Below, piece after piece: positions 22,893 through 35,417 of a DNA stretch of 64,000 bases. The stretch lies in contig OX467082.1 in NCBI GenBank assembly GCA_950106755.1, positions 13,392,001 through 13,456,000 of the forward strand, written 5' to 3'. Position numbers and translations under genes: made by a program. This stretch comes from Climacium dendroides (Eukaryota; Streptophyta; Bryopsida; Hypnales; Climaciaceae). The notes below the pieces were generated by a model. The model was not told where the DNA came from, made no database searches, and worked only from the letters and a program-made list of their open reading frames with translations. Position 1 is the first letter of the stretch. Each line of letters opens with the position of its first letter.

Positions 22893-24795
22893 GTTCACTC
22901 ATCTCTAAGGAATTTTAACTCAAATCCTATGGTTTGAAGAAAGAAAATAATTTGATTGAAAAAGGGATCATGAAATTGATACACTTGTGATGTTTTCTTA
23001 TATTTTCTTTGGAGTCTTAAGGCAATGTTTAAAAATAATAAATTGAATTGTATTTGAGAAATCCATTGCCTAGAATGCTAGGTGATAAACATTTCTCCCC
23101 GGACTCTTCTAGAGGTGTGTTTTTGCCATCACGGTGAAAAACACTCATCATAATGCTAAAACTACACTTCAACAAAAATTTGTCAAAAATATAAACTACT
23201 AGAAATAACAATTGAGTTGGATCTTATTTAAGTTTAAAGTATTGTCAACACCAGACTTTGGTGCCTCGGGCATTTAGAGGCTAAGGGTTAACTACTTAGC
23301 ACTTCGACGTCCGAAATCTCAATAGATGATGAACAAACGTGTTGTAATGTCTTTTTTGACTAAAGAATTTTTCATTCACCCAAATCAATGTTTGACTTTT
23401 AAAAAAAATACTTTATGTATGATGAATTTGAGGTAAATAATGTATAATTATATAAAAAATAAAAGAAATATGTAAAAATTCATCTATAGAGAGGAACCTA
23501 AAGGGTTAACCAACCTAGACCATTCACCTTATAGAGATTGGTGGATCCATGGATGAGCCTTTCTTGGAATGTAGTTTCATCTATAGAGAGTCATTAGGCG
23601 GATGGAGTCGAAGTTGCAACGCTAGTGTCTTGAGATGCATAGCTAGGAAGTTGTAAACAGTCATTGGCTAGTTGGGAAGTTGCAATGTTGGGGGCTTAGT
23701 CTCGCTTTTTAGGGAGCAAAAGGGCCCCTTGGCATTGGTTAATAATGTTATGCAAATTCAAAAAGTTGTGGTAGCCTTTTATTTCACCTTGTGGGAAGAC
23801 AATTGTGGAAAATGAGATAACTTACTATTTATTGCAAGAGGATAATTTGGAAAAATTGGACTCATATTTGGAAAAATTGGATTCATATTTGGAATTGAAG
23901 ACTTTAATTTAGTGAAGAATGATCAAGAAATAAGTTAACCACTACAAAATAGGGAGTAGATTTTCATATCTATCCACTACAATGAAAAAATCAAAGTTTT
24001 GTATGTCACTTTTGGGAACTTAGTATGACTAGTAGAAAGAGGAGAGAATTTGTAATATTTTTTAGGCTTTCAACAAGGATTACTATTATGCGAGTTTAGA
24101 AGCATGAGCTCATGAGCCTAAAAGATTGTACACCTATGTTATAGGTGTCTATATTATTTCGAGGGGGTCACTTAGATATTTTTACCAAAACATGTGCATC
24201 ATAATATTGGGAGGTATTAATTCATAGTGTTAAAAAATTAGATTGAGATAACATGCATAATACAAATTAATGTACATTCAATTGTAAGAAAGATACATAT
24301 ATAAATAATACCTCATATTTGTAATTTTTTTTCTAAGATAGTCTCAAAGATATAGATCCTAAGAATTTATTGTGGATAGGGTGAATTTGTAAGACTCTTG
24401 GCTTCTTTGGTTGAATGAAAAATTGTATAACAATCCAATGAAAAGGATATTTTGAGTCCTTGTACAGCTTTATAATCTAGTCACTCCTTTCTTTTGCATC
24501 ATTATAGATACTTTAGATGCTTCACTTTGGATTCATGGAATGTTGTTTTCTACTTCACTTTGGGTGCTTTGCTTACATGTTTCAAATTTTATTGAATCTT
24601 ATTTTTTGCTCCAACATTGGCTTTAATTTCAACTTCTTGAAAAATACTTTAAAGATGGTGTTTGTGCATGCTCTTACTTTGAAGGTTTAGGGTTTAGGTA
24701 AGTTTCTCTTGTTGAATTTGCATGTTTTGGTTTAGGATTCATTGTTGTTGTTTATAGTTAGTGTCTTATATTTGGAGGTTGCAATTTATTGTCAA
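22893..24795. other. AT-rich spacer, no gene
   Basis: TTAA with adjoining GGG/CCC is seen at about 23290 and 23500, but the ends do not pair, so I do not call an element. A short tandem (22 bp, twice) sits at about 23860-23905. Confidence 0.4.
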
Positions 24796-26135
24796 CACTA
24801 TAAGAAACTTGAGTTTTATTGGACAAATTGAAAAACATGGTAATACAATTTTTTGGACGTCAAACATGTCATTGTGGATGCCCAACAAAATTTGTTTGAA
24901 TTGATGTGGCAAAAGCATGCAAAAATCTAAGAAAAAACGCCATATTTTGGTAGGTGCCAAAAGTGCACCATGTGGTTGCCACATTACTTTTACATAAGTG
25001 CCATGTGGGTGGGCAATGCTACATGGGATTTTTTCACCCAAACCATAAATGGTGTAGTAGCTGACATCATACTTGAGATCATGTTGTTTGCATCATATTT
25101 GAAATCATGTTGTTTGAGAAGATTAATACTATTCTGAGCAATGTCAATTTAAATGTCAAGAAGAATTATGATATTGTTTTTAGCAATATCAATTTAGACA
25201 TCTAAACATTTTTGAGATTTTTTGAAACATCAACTTTGATGTTTAAACCTCTAGCAACATCAACTTGGACATATATTATAGCTAATACACCTTATGATAT
25301 ATGCCATACATTGTATATCATATAACAATAAATTATATTTTGTATTTTTGTTGTATGGTTTGAAAATCCACTTATTGTGTATATATTGACAGGCAAAAAA
25401 GAAACTACTTATTGTGTGTATATTGACATGCAAAAAGAAACTACTTATTGTGTGTATATTGACATGCAAAATCAGTGGAGTAGGGTTGAGGGAGGGAAGG
25501 CAAACCATATGGGATATGTGAATTTTTTGAATTATACAAAGTTGTCAAAGTTGATGTAACAAAAAAGATCTAAACATCTCAATTGATGTCTTAGTTGATA
25601 TTGCAAAAATATTTTGACATCTTAATTGATGTCTCACCTAGCGTCTCAATTGATATTTAAAAAACATTGTTCAAATTCTTGAATGGCGTCAAAGTGTGCT
25701 GATATGGCATGCCACTTCATCCTTGTTGGATGCCATGTCACTCAAATGCCACATCAAGTGCCTTATTTTAATTTTTTAAATTTAAACAATGCCACGGGGT
25801 TGCCCTTCTCTTAAGTTTTTACATTTGGTTAGGGTCTTACTTTAGTCCATAGTAACTTTCACTACCTTATCCAAATTTAAACTAAAATCTCTTGCCAATA
25901 TGACAATTCTATGTTTTCTTGGATGTTGTACAAAATGCAACTATTTTTTAATGTCTCCTGGAACATAACCATTACATATGACATAAACTCCTTCTATCTA
26001 AGGCATTCAAATGTTTTTTGGAACATTGAACTCAATTTGGGCTCTTATGGTTGCAATTCCATCTTCATGCTCTTTTTCTGAAAAAACATGTGTGTTTGCT
26101 GGTAATGTCCAAAGAAACTAGGGGTTCTTATAGTG
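24796..26135. mobile_element. non-autonomous CACTA element, 1340 bp, with 3-bp TSD
   Basis: The left end is CACTATAAGAAACTTGAG and the right end TTCTTATAGTG, exact inverses over 11 bp. The 3-mers outside both ends are CAA (24793-24795 and 26136-26138), as expected for a CACTA (En/Spm) insertion. Inside, short motifs of the type 'gacatc-aattgatgtct' recur in both orientations near 25060-25270 and 25570-25660, like the subterminal repeats that bind CACTA proteins. No transposase is encoded. A 36-bp tandem repeat lies within. Confidence 0.85.
25371..25472. repeat. 36-bp tandem repeat, three copies
   Basis: Three units beginning CTTATTGTGTGTATATTGAC lie inside the CACTA element. Confidence 0.9.
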
Positions 26136-26479
26136 CAAATGTAAGGTATGGACTTAGGATTTAACTTTGTAGAAATATGTAGAAACTTCAAGGTATATAG
26201 AGTGTTCTTTGCCCTAGGGTGAAGGTTTAGGGTTTGAGTTTTGGACTAAGCTTTAGATGTATTGTTTTATAATGAGCATCTAGGGTGGACAACTTTGATC
26301 GCAACATGAAGAATTTATCCAAATTGTAGTAGCTTTTGGCCTTGCTTTCAAATTATCTATGCATTGTCTCCTATTAGATTTTAGTAGTGAAGATTTAGAA
26401 CGACTCTATGAAATTTTGTGCCATGGTTGGTAGGTCCGCGATGTTTCTATAGCGAAGGGAGAAGATTGGTGCAACTTAT
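26136..26479. other. spacer, no gene
   Basis: Stops in all frames; nothing recognised. Confidence 0.4.
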
Positions 26480-27389
26480 TATCTCCTAAAGGACCATTAT
26501 CCCTTTGGGGGACAAATGGGATTTTGGCTAGGTACCTACAGTCCCAATTTTTGTCTTGATTTTTTGAATTTTTTTTTTAAGATAGAAAAATTGATTAATT
26601 TCATGGGAATATAATTTTTTTTCAATAGGTGTCTAAGAACAAAAGTTATGTCCAAATAAGCTAAAAACATGAGAGAGGGGGCAACAAAAAAAATTCAAAA
26701 ATTTGAATTAAACTTTTTTTCTCTCTCATAGATTATATTTTTGTCTACATGTAAAGATTTGATTCATCCCATTTGGATTTGTTATGAGAAAGTTATAAAC
26801 AATCTTGTTTTGGGGGCAAATAGAGCATCTTCTTGAAAAAATAACTTGTAGGATTCATTTTTGAATGCAATTATTACAGTTTTTGAAGGAAAAAAATTTC
26901 ACATGTTTAAGTTTGCTTGCTAGAACAATGTCAACATTGGGATTAGTGCATTTTAATTCCATCCTAGAGATATTAATAATTTAGATCTTCCTTTTATCTT
27001 GTACCTACATCTATTGAACAATTTTTTAAAGAATAAAAATAAATTTTTTTCCCTAGATCCTCAACTCAATTCTCCACCATGAATACATAAAGCTCAAAAT
27101 TCTGTAGTGCCAAAAATTAAAGTTAAGAAGGTTCAAAGTCAAATAACCTAGCCTTGCAATGTATTAAAAACTTGTTTTTTCCCTTTAAAGTTTAAACGTA
27201 GATATCTTGCAATTTGAGTTGTCAGAATTTCTAAAACAAATTGTACGCATTCTCATACTAGTTAGGTGTAACATCCTATGGGTAGATGTGCAAAAGAAAC
27301 AATTTTCAAATTTTTTTATTCTTTGCTATAGAAATGGCAGTTTTGAGTGCTTTTTCACAAAAAAGGCCTTGGCCCAGTTTAGGGGTTAT
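26480..27389 (+). mobile_element. family C element with TTAT at both ends, 902 bp
   Basis: The left end is TTAT (26480-26483) plus CTCCTAAAGGACCA. The right end is CCCAGTTTAGGGG plus TTAT (27386-27389). The inside is collinear with 8958-9875. The identical non-palindromic TTAT on both sides would fit a 4-bp target duplication. Confidence 0.65.
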
Positions 27390-29098
27390 TGTTGCACGTG
27401 GATGACCCCTACAATTTGTGCATAAGATGGTTTAGCTTGTGGTTTTTCTTCTTAGATTGGGACATTTTTGCTTTTGTGGATTTAGATGTAAAGTATGCAA
27501 ATTTTGTGGATTTCTATATAATGTATGCAACAAGATTCAAACAACCATTTACTTTATGTACTTACAATTGTGTTGTGAATACATTTCAAGCTTCAAAAAA
27601 TTAGATGTTATTATTGTTGGTACACCATACGTGCTTGAACATTTTTGGTTTAAATTTGCCTTTCTGTTTTTTTTGGCTTCACGCATTTTTTGACTTTCTT
27701 GCATGTTGTTTTGTATTACATGGTATATTATTATGTTGATGGGATTGTAGTGCCTCATAAAAGTCTCGATAATAGTTTTTGGCACTAATCAAAAGTGGAT
27801 TTCAATTGTAGGAATATTAACTATTGCAAGTAATAATATCAAGGGCATACAACAATTGCCAACTAAGTTGTTACTTTAAACTCAAAGTATTTCTTTGTTT
27901 ACATTGGATGGATAGTTGTAAGCTTTAGAAGTTAAAAAAAATCTATAAAAAAAGAGTTATGTGAAAAATAAAATGTATCTATCAATCCTAGGTTTTGTCT
28001 TTAGGAACTCTTAGTGTCTAAGAGAACTTAGATTAGGTGTCCAAGATAAGAGGAAATACACAACAGAGCTACACCTTAAGAACATTTACAAAAGTGTAAA
28101 ATTGGTCAAATCAGTTGGATATGCAACCAAATTGGCTAAAATTAGAAGACATGAAAATCTAAGTAAGGCAAATTCTTCTCTAGAACTAATAAAGCACATT
28201 CTACACCTCTTGGTTGAATTGGATCAAGTTTACTAGCTATTTTGAGGAAAAATGTAAAATGATACAAAATAGCTAGTAGAATTTAAAACTCAAACAAGAC
28301 AACAGATGAGAACCCTATAGTTTGAAGAAGAGGTTCACACTAGAGAATATCTTTAGGATTCCAATGGTGTAATCTTCTTCCAGAGGTTTCTCTCTAGTCA
28401 AGAGATTTTTTTCTTTCAACACTTGTAGAGGTTGCTTTAGCAAGAAATCACCAATAAATGTGTAGGGCGGTTGCAAGAAAAATTGAAAGATTTAATTGGT
28501 ACCGTTTTACCAAAATTATAGTTCTTGCACTCTTTGTAATGAGAGTTCTTTCGGCGGTGCACTTAGTTTTACTACAACAAACCAAGTGCGAACAAGTGGT
28601 TTCTAATAAACTGTAATCTTAACTTCAAATTTTGAGCATTGTTTACTAATGACCATAGGAATCTGCTTCCAAAATTTCAAACTCAAATAAAATATGGAAT
28701 GATTTCTAGAAGAGGTTAGAAATGTACTAAAATGGCGTGTTTTTTTAACTCAAATATTTTTAGGGAACACACTTAGATGACCATTGCATCAATATTCAAC
28801 TCAAAATGAGCTTTCAATAGAAAGTTATTTTTAAGAATTTTTTTATTGTTTTTTAGACAATTTTCTCTTATATAATATAGGGGTGTGAAAGTTATTTTAA
28901 TTCTACAGTGTATTTTTTATTTCAAAAATTTATAACTAATTATTGTTAACAAATAAAATATCAATAATTCAAAACATAAACTTTCAAAGTAGAAAAATCT
29001 ATTCATATTATTTTCATTTCATTTGATTTAAAATTCAAAGAGTATATAGGGGGTTCAAAGTTTAGTTTGCACATAGTTTTTAATGGATACTCTAAGTG
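27390..29098. other. AT-rich spacer, no gene
   Basis: Short frames at 27389-27693 are AT-rich and hydrophobic by composition only. I see no gene. Confidence 0.4.
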
Positions 29099-29115
29099 CC
29101 CCCCCCCCCCCCCCC
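29099..29115. repeat. poly-C run, 17 bp
   Basis: Seventeen consecutive C in an otherwise strongly AT-rich setting. Confidence 0.95.
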
Positions 29116-32100
29116 AATTAAAACTTACAACCCCTTTCAGGGACAATGGCCATTATTCATCATCAATGGTGAATAGTGGCCACATTAAATAATAATAAAT
29201 TTTGAAAATTTAAAATTAACAAAACTATAATATAAAATATTTTAAATTAATAATAATTAATTAATAATTAATTTAAGAATAGCTATATAACATGGACATG
29301 TGGTCCTACCAATGCTATATTAGATTTGATATTTTTGTAATTTTATATTTTATTTATTTATTTTTAAAACTTATTTAAGTGAATTAGTCTTTACTAATGA
29401 GGCCTTTCAGTTTGTTGGCCAAAAGAATTGTTTTTTAAGTTTTATTTTGCCAATGGTTTTGCAGTTTCTATTATTTGGAGACTCACAGCTCCTTTGAAGG
29501 CTCACTTTTTCCCTAATAAAAATACATGCAAGCATCATAGAAACACTATTTGAAAAAAAGAATAGTTCTTCACATAAAATAGATACAACTAGGTATAAAT
29601 TAATAATAATTGAAAAATCATGAACAAAAAAAATCAAAAATTGGCGTTAGTAAAGTATGGATAGTGATCACATTTTAGCAAAAAAACAGTTGTCAAAAAC
29701 CATCTTTAATGTTCAAAACTGTATATGCAAGATAAACCTATTTGTCTAAATATGGAGGCCATAAAATAATATATTTTTAGATTGCCTTTGGGAATAATCC
29801 ATAAAATTTTTAACTCTAAAACTCAATAATCCATAAGAAATTTTTTATGGATTATTCCCTAAATCCTAAAACCCTAAAACCCAATAATCCATAAGAATTT
29901 TAGCTCTAAATTAATAATTATGGGTACTCCCTATTCCAAAGAAACCTAAACCTCAAAGTGTGATGAATAAGCAAAATTGACTTTTAAATAGAAAAGGATT
30001 TCTTTATTCTAAAAAATAAGGAATATGATTAAAATCAAGTTAATTGTCCCCAACGAAAAGTTTAAGTTCATCAAGTTCTGTTGTGAAAAGTTCTAATAGA
30101 AATCAACTCCATCTTTCTAAATGTGATGCAAAACAAGTCCAATCATTCTTGCAATCACTCTACAATTGAAGAACAATTGAAACTTATACTTGTATTTAAG
30201 GGCACCAAAACTAATACGAAGTTAGCCTTCAAAGTTTTGGGAATACTAAAGTTGCACAAGTTGATTTTCAAGAAAATCAACTTACACAACTTCTGACTAA
30301 AATTCTCAAATTTTCAAAAAAGTCCTGAAAAAATTGTGATAAAAGTAACATAAAACTTCTAGATTGTTTTAAGAGGCTCTACAAAGTTTTAAAAGTGTTT
30401 GATAGTATCAAGGATCTAAACCAAACATTTTTTTTTCTATTAGTACAACCTAAAACCTTGGGATTCTAGTCTACAAAGTTCTAAATAGAGGCTCTAAAAG
30501 TCCAATTATGAGCAAAAAAAAGTCTTCCTTTCCTTTCACAGCTTCTATGGACACCATGAAAAGGACAAAGTTCTTGGATAGAAAGATTCCACCTTCAGTT
30601 GGCCATTTTCAAAGAATTGATACTTTCCATACATACACTATATAAGTTTTATTGACCAAAGAAAAGGGGGAAGGGATTTTTCTAGTAAATTTGAGCCTTT
30701 AGAAGGAATGGTGTAATCTATTGGGCATTAGAGTTTTTCTCCAAAAACTAAATTTGAGTTCAACATAGTTTTTTGGACCTTGGAAATTTCATTTTGTAAG
30801 GTCTTAGAGTAAAAAGAAGGATGAGGCATTGGAAAATGTATAAAAGACCTCTCCCTCATCCCAAACACCTTCATTATTCTATTTGGTCTTTATGCTTTCA
30901 CACTCTCATTGCATTTCCTTTTTTCACTCAATGCTATCTAAACTTGAGTTTTGAAAACTTCTTAATTTAGGGGCCTTATTCCATAGTTTTGAGCACATCC
31001 CATTGTTTACTTTGCAATTTGTTTTTGAATTGCAAGGCATACATGTGGAATATTTGTGCATTACACAATGACTTCTTTAAGTTTAGAGCCATAAAAAGAT
31101 TATATGAAATAAATTTAATGACCTTATCATGGACATAAAAATAGACATCTTGATCTATCCAACATGCCCTACAAGGTTATACACAATTTATTTTTAAAAT
31201 CTATCTAAATTTGAAAGTTATAAAGTGCAATCAATGATTGATTTAGAGCATTAACATATACACTTATCTATTACAAGATTAGAAGGTCAATCCAAATAAC
31301 TTCACATTTATTCATGATTTTCAAAAAATCAAAAGGATAAGTGCTAATCATCAACATGCATTGTAGCATTGTAGCATATTATTGTTTATTAAAAATATGT
31401 ATTTGCTGACCTTTTATAAATTGAAATACAACAAATTTTATAACGTTTGTTACAATGTTTCTAGCATCCATCCAATTTGCACATCATTCTAGGTTTAGAC
31501 GGCAAGGATGCTATTATATGAGTGTAGAGACGTGAGCCTACAAGTCTTCAACTTAGTTTTAGGTATGTGCTTGCAACCATTTGATAATATATATACCCAT
31601 AACATAGGTACAATATAATATGAAAAAAGTTTATAATATAAATACTTATAACATAGATACTTTGGCACATAGTTATAATACCTATGTTCTAAGTACCTAT
31701 GCTAGAAGTACTTATGTTATACACTCCTAGGTACCATAAAAGTATTTATAACATACAATCTTGGGCTCATAGATTCTACCCTCCCATGCTTGCACTCCTT
31801 ACTAGACAATTTTTGAATTATATGCTTGAATATTTTACTTTGGGGTCCTAGTGAATTTTGTAACATTTGAATCATTTTTGGATTTTAGAACATTTATCCT
31901 TATATCTTTGTATATACACAATATTTATATCAAATTAATTGTAAAGAAAAATCACCTTTTAAAGATTCAAGAATTTTGGTGAATAAATGAGAAGGTATTT
32001 TGGACAAAATACATGCTTGAAGCACCCTATTCACCATCTACAAATTTACAATATGGATGTCAAAGCATTTAGGGTTTAAAATTGTTAACTACAACATGAC

Positions 32101-32736
32101 ATTATTTGGCCTATCCATAATTATTGATATATTTGTAAAGATGTTTTTGTTGAAAAAATCATTTTAATGTACAAGAGTTACGAAAAGAAATCATTACAAT
32201 GTGTAATTGTACAAATTTTATGAAACACTTTACATAGATGTGTGTATAAATAGTGGTGCATTATTACAATACAACCTTTTTGTTTTACTTTTGAAAAGGC
32301 ACCAAAATAGTGATCACCAATATTTGGCAAAGTATTGCTAGTATTCTAAACCCATCCATATTTTAAACAAATAATTGATTTTTTAGTTACGTTCATGTAT
32401 TTTTCATTCAAATTAAGACATTTCATCTTTGATTTGATAGAAATAAAAGAAATGGAAAAGAGTGTCCATATTTTGAACACCAAAGTCAAGAGTTGTTCTG
32501 AAATGGTCCAATTTGACCCCATACATGATGGCCCTCATAATCGGTGGTGCTATATATTCATTACACATTTGGAGTATAAGTTCTAAAAACTATTAGTATT
32601 ATTAAATGCTATTGCATATTTGCATTGCCATTCATTTGGTAATACTAATAGATTATTAACTCCTTTCTAATATGGGGACATTCTTTTGTTTTTTCTATTG
32701 GTTTGCTTAGTGCAATAGTACTCTAACAATGAAAAA
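29116..32736. other. AT-rich spacer, no gene
   Basis: Contains degenerate CCCTAAA-type telomere-like units at 29857-29883 flanked by repeats of 'ataatccataa', and a cluster of 'tacttataacatag' repeats at about 31580-31750. There are no coding signs. Confidence 0.45.
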
Positions 32737-33204
32737 TCATTCCATAGATGAAACTTCAACATTGCAGATTGGGCAAGTTTTTTTACATTGCAACCACTGT
32801 CTAATGCACTCAAAATGATATTCATGGTTACAAGGCAACTTGCACATTGACTTTCCTTCTTCAAATTCAAGTTGACAGACAATGCATTGTTCTTGATCAA
32901 AAGTGTTGTCTTGGGAATTGGATGTATATGCAAATCGTGGAAGTGCATCAATGAATTGAAGATCAAGACCTTCGCTCTCGGTCTCCATTATTTCTTCAAG
33001 TTCTGGCAAGTCTTCATAAAAACTGTTGTCCAAATCAACATCGTCCACATGATTGTGTCTATTATGTAGGCTATACTGGTAGTGAAGCCAATACATGAAG
33101 GCACGCCAACGTTCATCATGAATATGATAGTTGTCACTATTTGCACCATGCATATAGTTATCAGGATTGGTAAGTTCATTGATAAGTTCATCAATCATAT
33201 CCAT
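32737..33204 (-). CDS. RING-H2 E3 ubiquitin ligase, BIG BROTHER-like
   Basis: A 155-residue protein with a C-terminal RING-H2 finger: C107-x2-C110-x14-C125-x-H127-x2-H130-x2-C133-x10-C144-x2-C147, with the conserved Trp at 137. Upstream, the segment 61-93 (FYEDLPELEEIMETESEGL, then a LPRFAY motif) resembles the region before the RING in the BIG BROTHER family, which ubiquitinates growth regulators to limit organ size. It is shorter than that family's usual 240 or so residues and is a single exon with AT-rich codons. It may be a compact paralogue, the 3' part of a longer gene or an intact retrocopy. The RING assignment is firm; the subfamily is inference. Confidence 0.85.
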   Translation of the reverse strand: MDMIDELINELTNPDNYMHGANSDNYHIHDERWRAFMYWLHYQYSLHNRHNHVDDVDLDNSFYEDLPELEEIMETESEGLDLQFIDALPRFAYTSNSQDNTFDQEQCIVCQLEFEEGKSMCKLPCNHEYHFECIRQWLQCKKTCPICNVEVSSME

Positions 33205-33892
33205 CTCTAATTACTACCACTTCTTAGCTAAATTCTTTGTTTTTAAATCAAGACTATGAAATTATTATTGAAAATTTTTGACTACTCAAGTATGTGACAA
33301 TAATATTTTATGTTAAAAGTCTACAAATATAAAATCATAATAACTTTCATAAACCAAATGAATAACAAATGTAAGAGCAAGATATTCTTTTTATATCTAC
33401 CTTCAATTAAAAAAAAACTTATCAAAGTAAAAGATGGATCATATTACATTAAAGTAAAAGAAAAGTACAAATAAAGTGAATCATATTGAAGCATATATTA
33501 AAGTAAATACAAAACATAATGAGACTAAAGTAGTTTCAAATTTCAAATTTTTGTTTATAAGAAAAGTGATTTTTTTAATCTACCTAGACTATCTAATGTA
33601 AGATAAAATTACATATCATACAACTTTTTAAGTATGTAGTCAAAAGTTATGAAAATTGTAAAATATATCTACTTATACATATGCTCAAGATTCACATGCT
33701 CATGCTCTCACATTAGCATCATTGGGCTTTCAAGAGGCTCATATGAAAGCAACTTTTTGTAATGTTAATATCTCTTACAATGTATTTTTGAAGTAATAAC
33801 TTGCTTTCCAAGTAAGATTGTGCTCAGACTTTATTCTTTATAAAAATTGGTACTATACAATACTTGTACAATAATATTTCAATCTTGCTAAT
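33205..33892. other. upstream region of the RING gene
   Basis: AT-rich. No convincing TATA or further exon was seen. Confidence 0.35.
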
Positions 33893-35417
33893 TTAACCCC
33901 TAAGGTTCCTTGATTAAATTCTCACCAAAAATGTTCCAAAACTGCCATTTCTAATACATGTACCAAATTTTTGAAAAATATCATTTTTGGACACATGTAA
34001 TAGTAAGATTTTGTAGTATTATGGTTTGAGAATATGTAGAATTCTTTTTGGAAATTTCCACTATACAAATTGCAAGATATTAGCATTTGAAGTAGCAAAA
34101 ATCTTTTTTTTGGCCTTGCAAAGAAACGGGCAGCTACACTTCACAAGGTCATATCATTACGAAAAAATGTCCAAAATGGTTGTACTTCTTTGGATTAATT
34201 CTTCAAGGCAAGTTGGCTACATGCTTAAAAATTTTCAGATCATTTAGAATTGTATAACATTTAGGAAAGAAATAATATATAGAAAGAAGTAGAAAATGAT
34301 TCAAAATATAAATTTGTGACAATTTATTTATGGAATTGAAAACTTCCAATTTCAATGGCTGTAATGTTGTCCTCCCTCCATCCTGAAATAAATTTAGGAT
34401 TTCCAAATATACTTGTCTCAAATTAAATTCAAAATTGGTTCTCCACAACTTGTTGAACAACAACTAAAGTTAGTTTGAGCACCCTAAAGCAAACGAATTT
34501 GCAAATACCATGCTCAAAAGACTAAATAGCAATTTGATCCCTACAAATGGAATCAAAATGCAACCTCTAACCAACCAAAGGTAAAAAATTCAACCCACAA
34601 CTATACAAAAATTGCTATTGACAAATCTCTTGTTGAGACATTTATAGACTTGAATCACAAGACATTGTTAGAATTGAATAAAGAAGATGTCAATGGACAT
34701 CACTACACCAATGTTGCTCAGAAAATAATCAAAATCAATACTTCTAGAAGCAATTCCAAAAAGGGCAAAAATTTGTCAATTTTGTTGCTTGTTTTCAACA
34801 TGTACCAATTCATTCTTGACTTCCATTCTTTCATGCCTTGTGGGGTTTAGTAAGAGCTACATTAACTACACAATCCTTTGAATATAGGAACTATTCACAC
34901 GCTAATCTAGCCATTTCTAGGAAATCCCAAATTTATTTTGAGATGGAGGGAGTAATAAACAATCTACATTCTATGATTTTATTTTTTTCCAAAAATATTG
35001 AAAATTTGAGTTAAATAAAGGACTTCAAAGTTTACTTTAGAATAGAAAATCCTTAATTGCTTGCAAACTAAAATTCCTCATAACTTTTGACTCATTAATT
35101 ATAATGAAATGATTCAAAGCTTTCCATGTATATATAAATCTAATGAACCAATTTCAAATTTTTATTTATGAAAAAAATGATTTTTTTGATTTGCCCAAGC
35201 TCAAGTCCAAGCTGCCCAAGTTTAGAAACAAACTACAAATCATGCAATAACTTTTTAACCATTAAGTCAAAAGTTATGAAAATTGTTGGGCCTCAGCTAT
35301 TCTTCATCCACATGTTGTGTGAAAATTTCAAAGAAAACAAACAAAATCTCCACTCACGTACACGTGCTTCAAAAAGTTATGTTGCCAAATACACAAGGTT
35401 GGTCCTTTAGGGGTTAA
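33893..35417 (-). mobile_element. TTAA-flanked family C element, 1517 bp
   Basis: TTAA (33893-33896) is followed by CCCCTAAGGTTCC. The right end reads inward CCCCTAAAGGACCAACC next to TTAA (35414-35417). The inside near 33930-34000 matches, in reverse complement, the 14190-14280 and 61830-61910 blocks, so this copy is in the opposite orientation. A Stowaway-like element is nested in it. Confidence 0.65.
34372..34952. mobile_element. Stowaway-like MITE nested in the TTAA element
   Basis: The left end is CTCCCTCCATCCTGAAATAA. The right end is its inverse (TTATTTTGAGATGGAGGGAG) followed by TA. CTCCCTCC ends with a TA target are the Stowaway (Tc1/mariner) signature. At 581 bp it is long for the group. 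The TA on the left has decayed to TC. Confidence 0.8.

Noticed and set aside
23290..23515. Possible further TTAA element
   Set aside because: TTAA with GGG or CCC is present at both places but the inward sequences do not pair.
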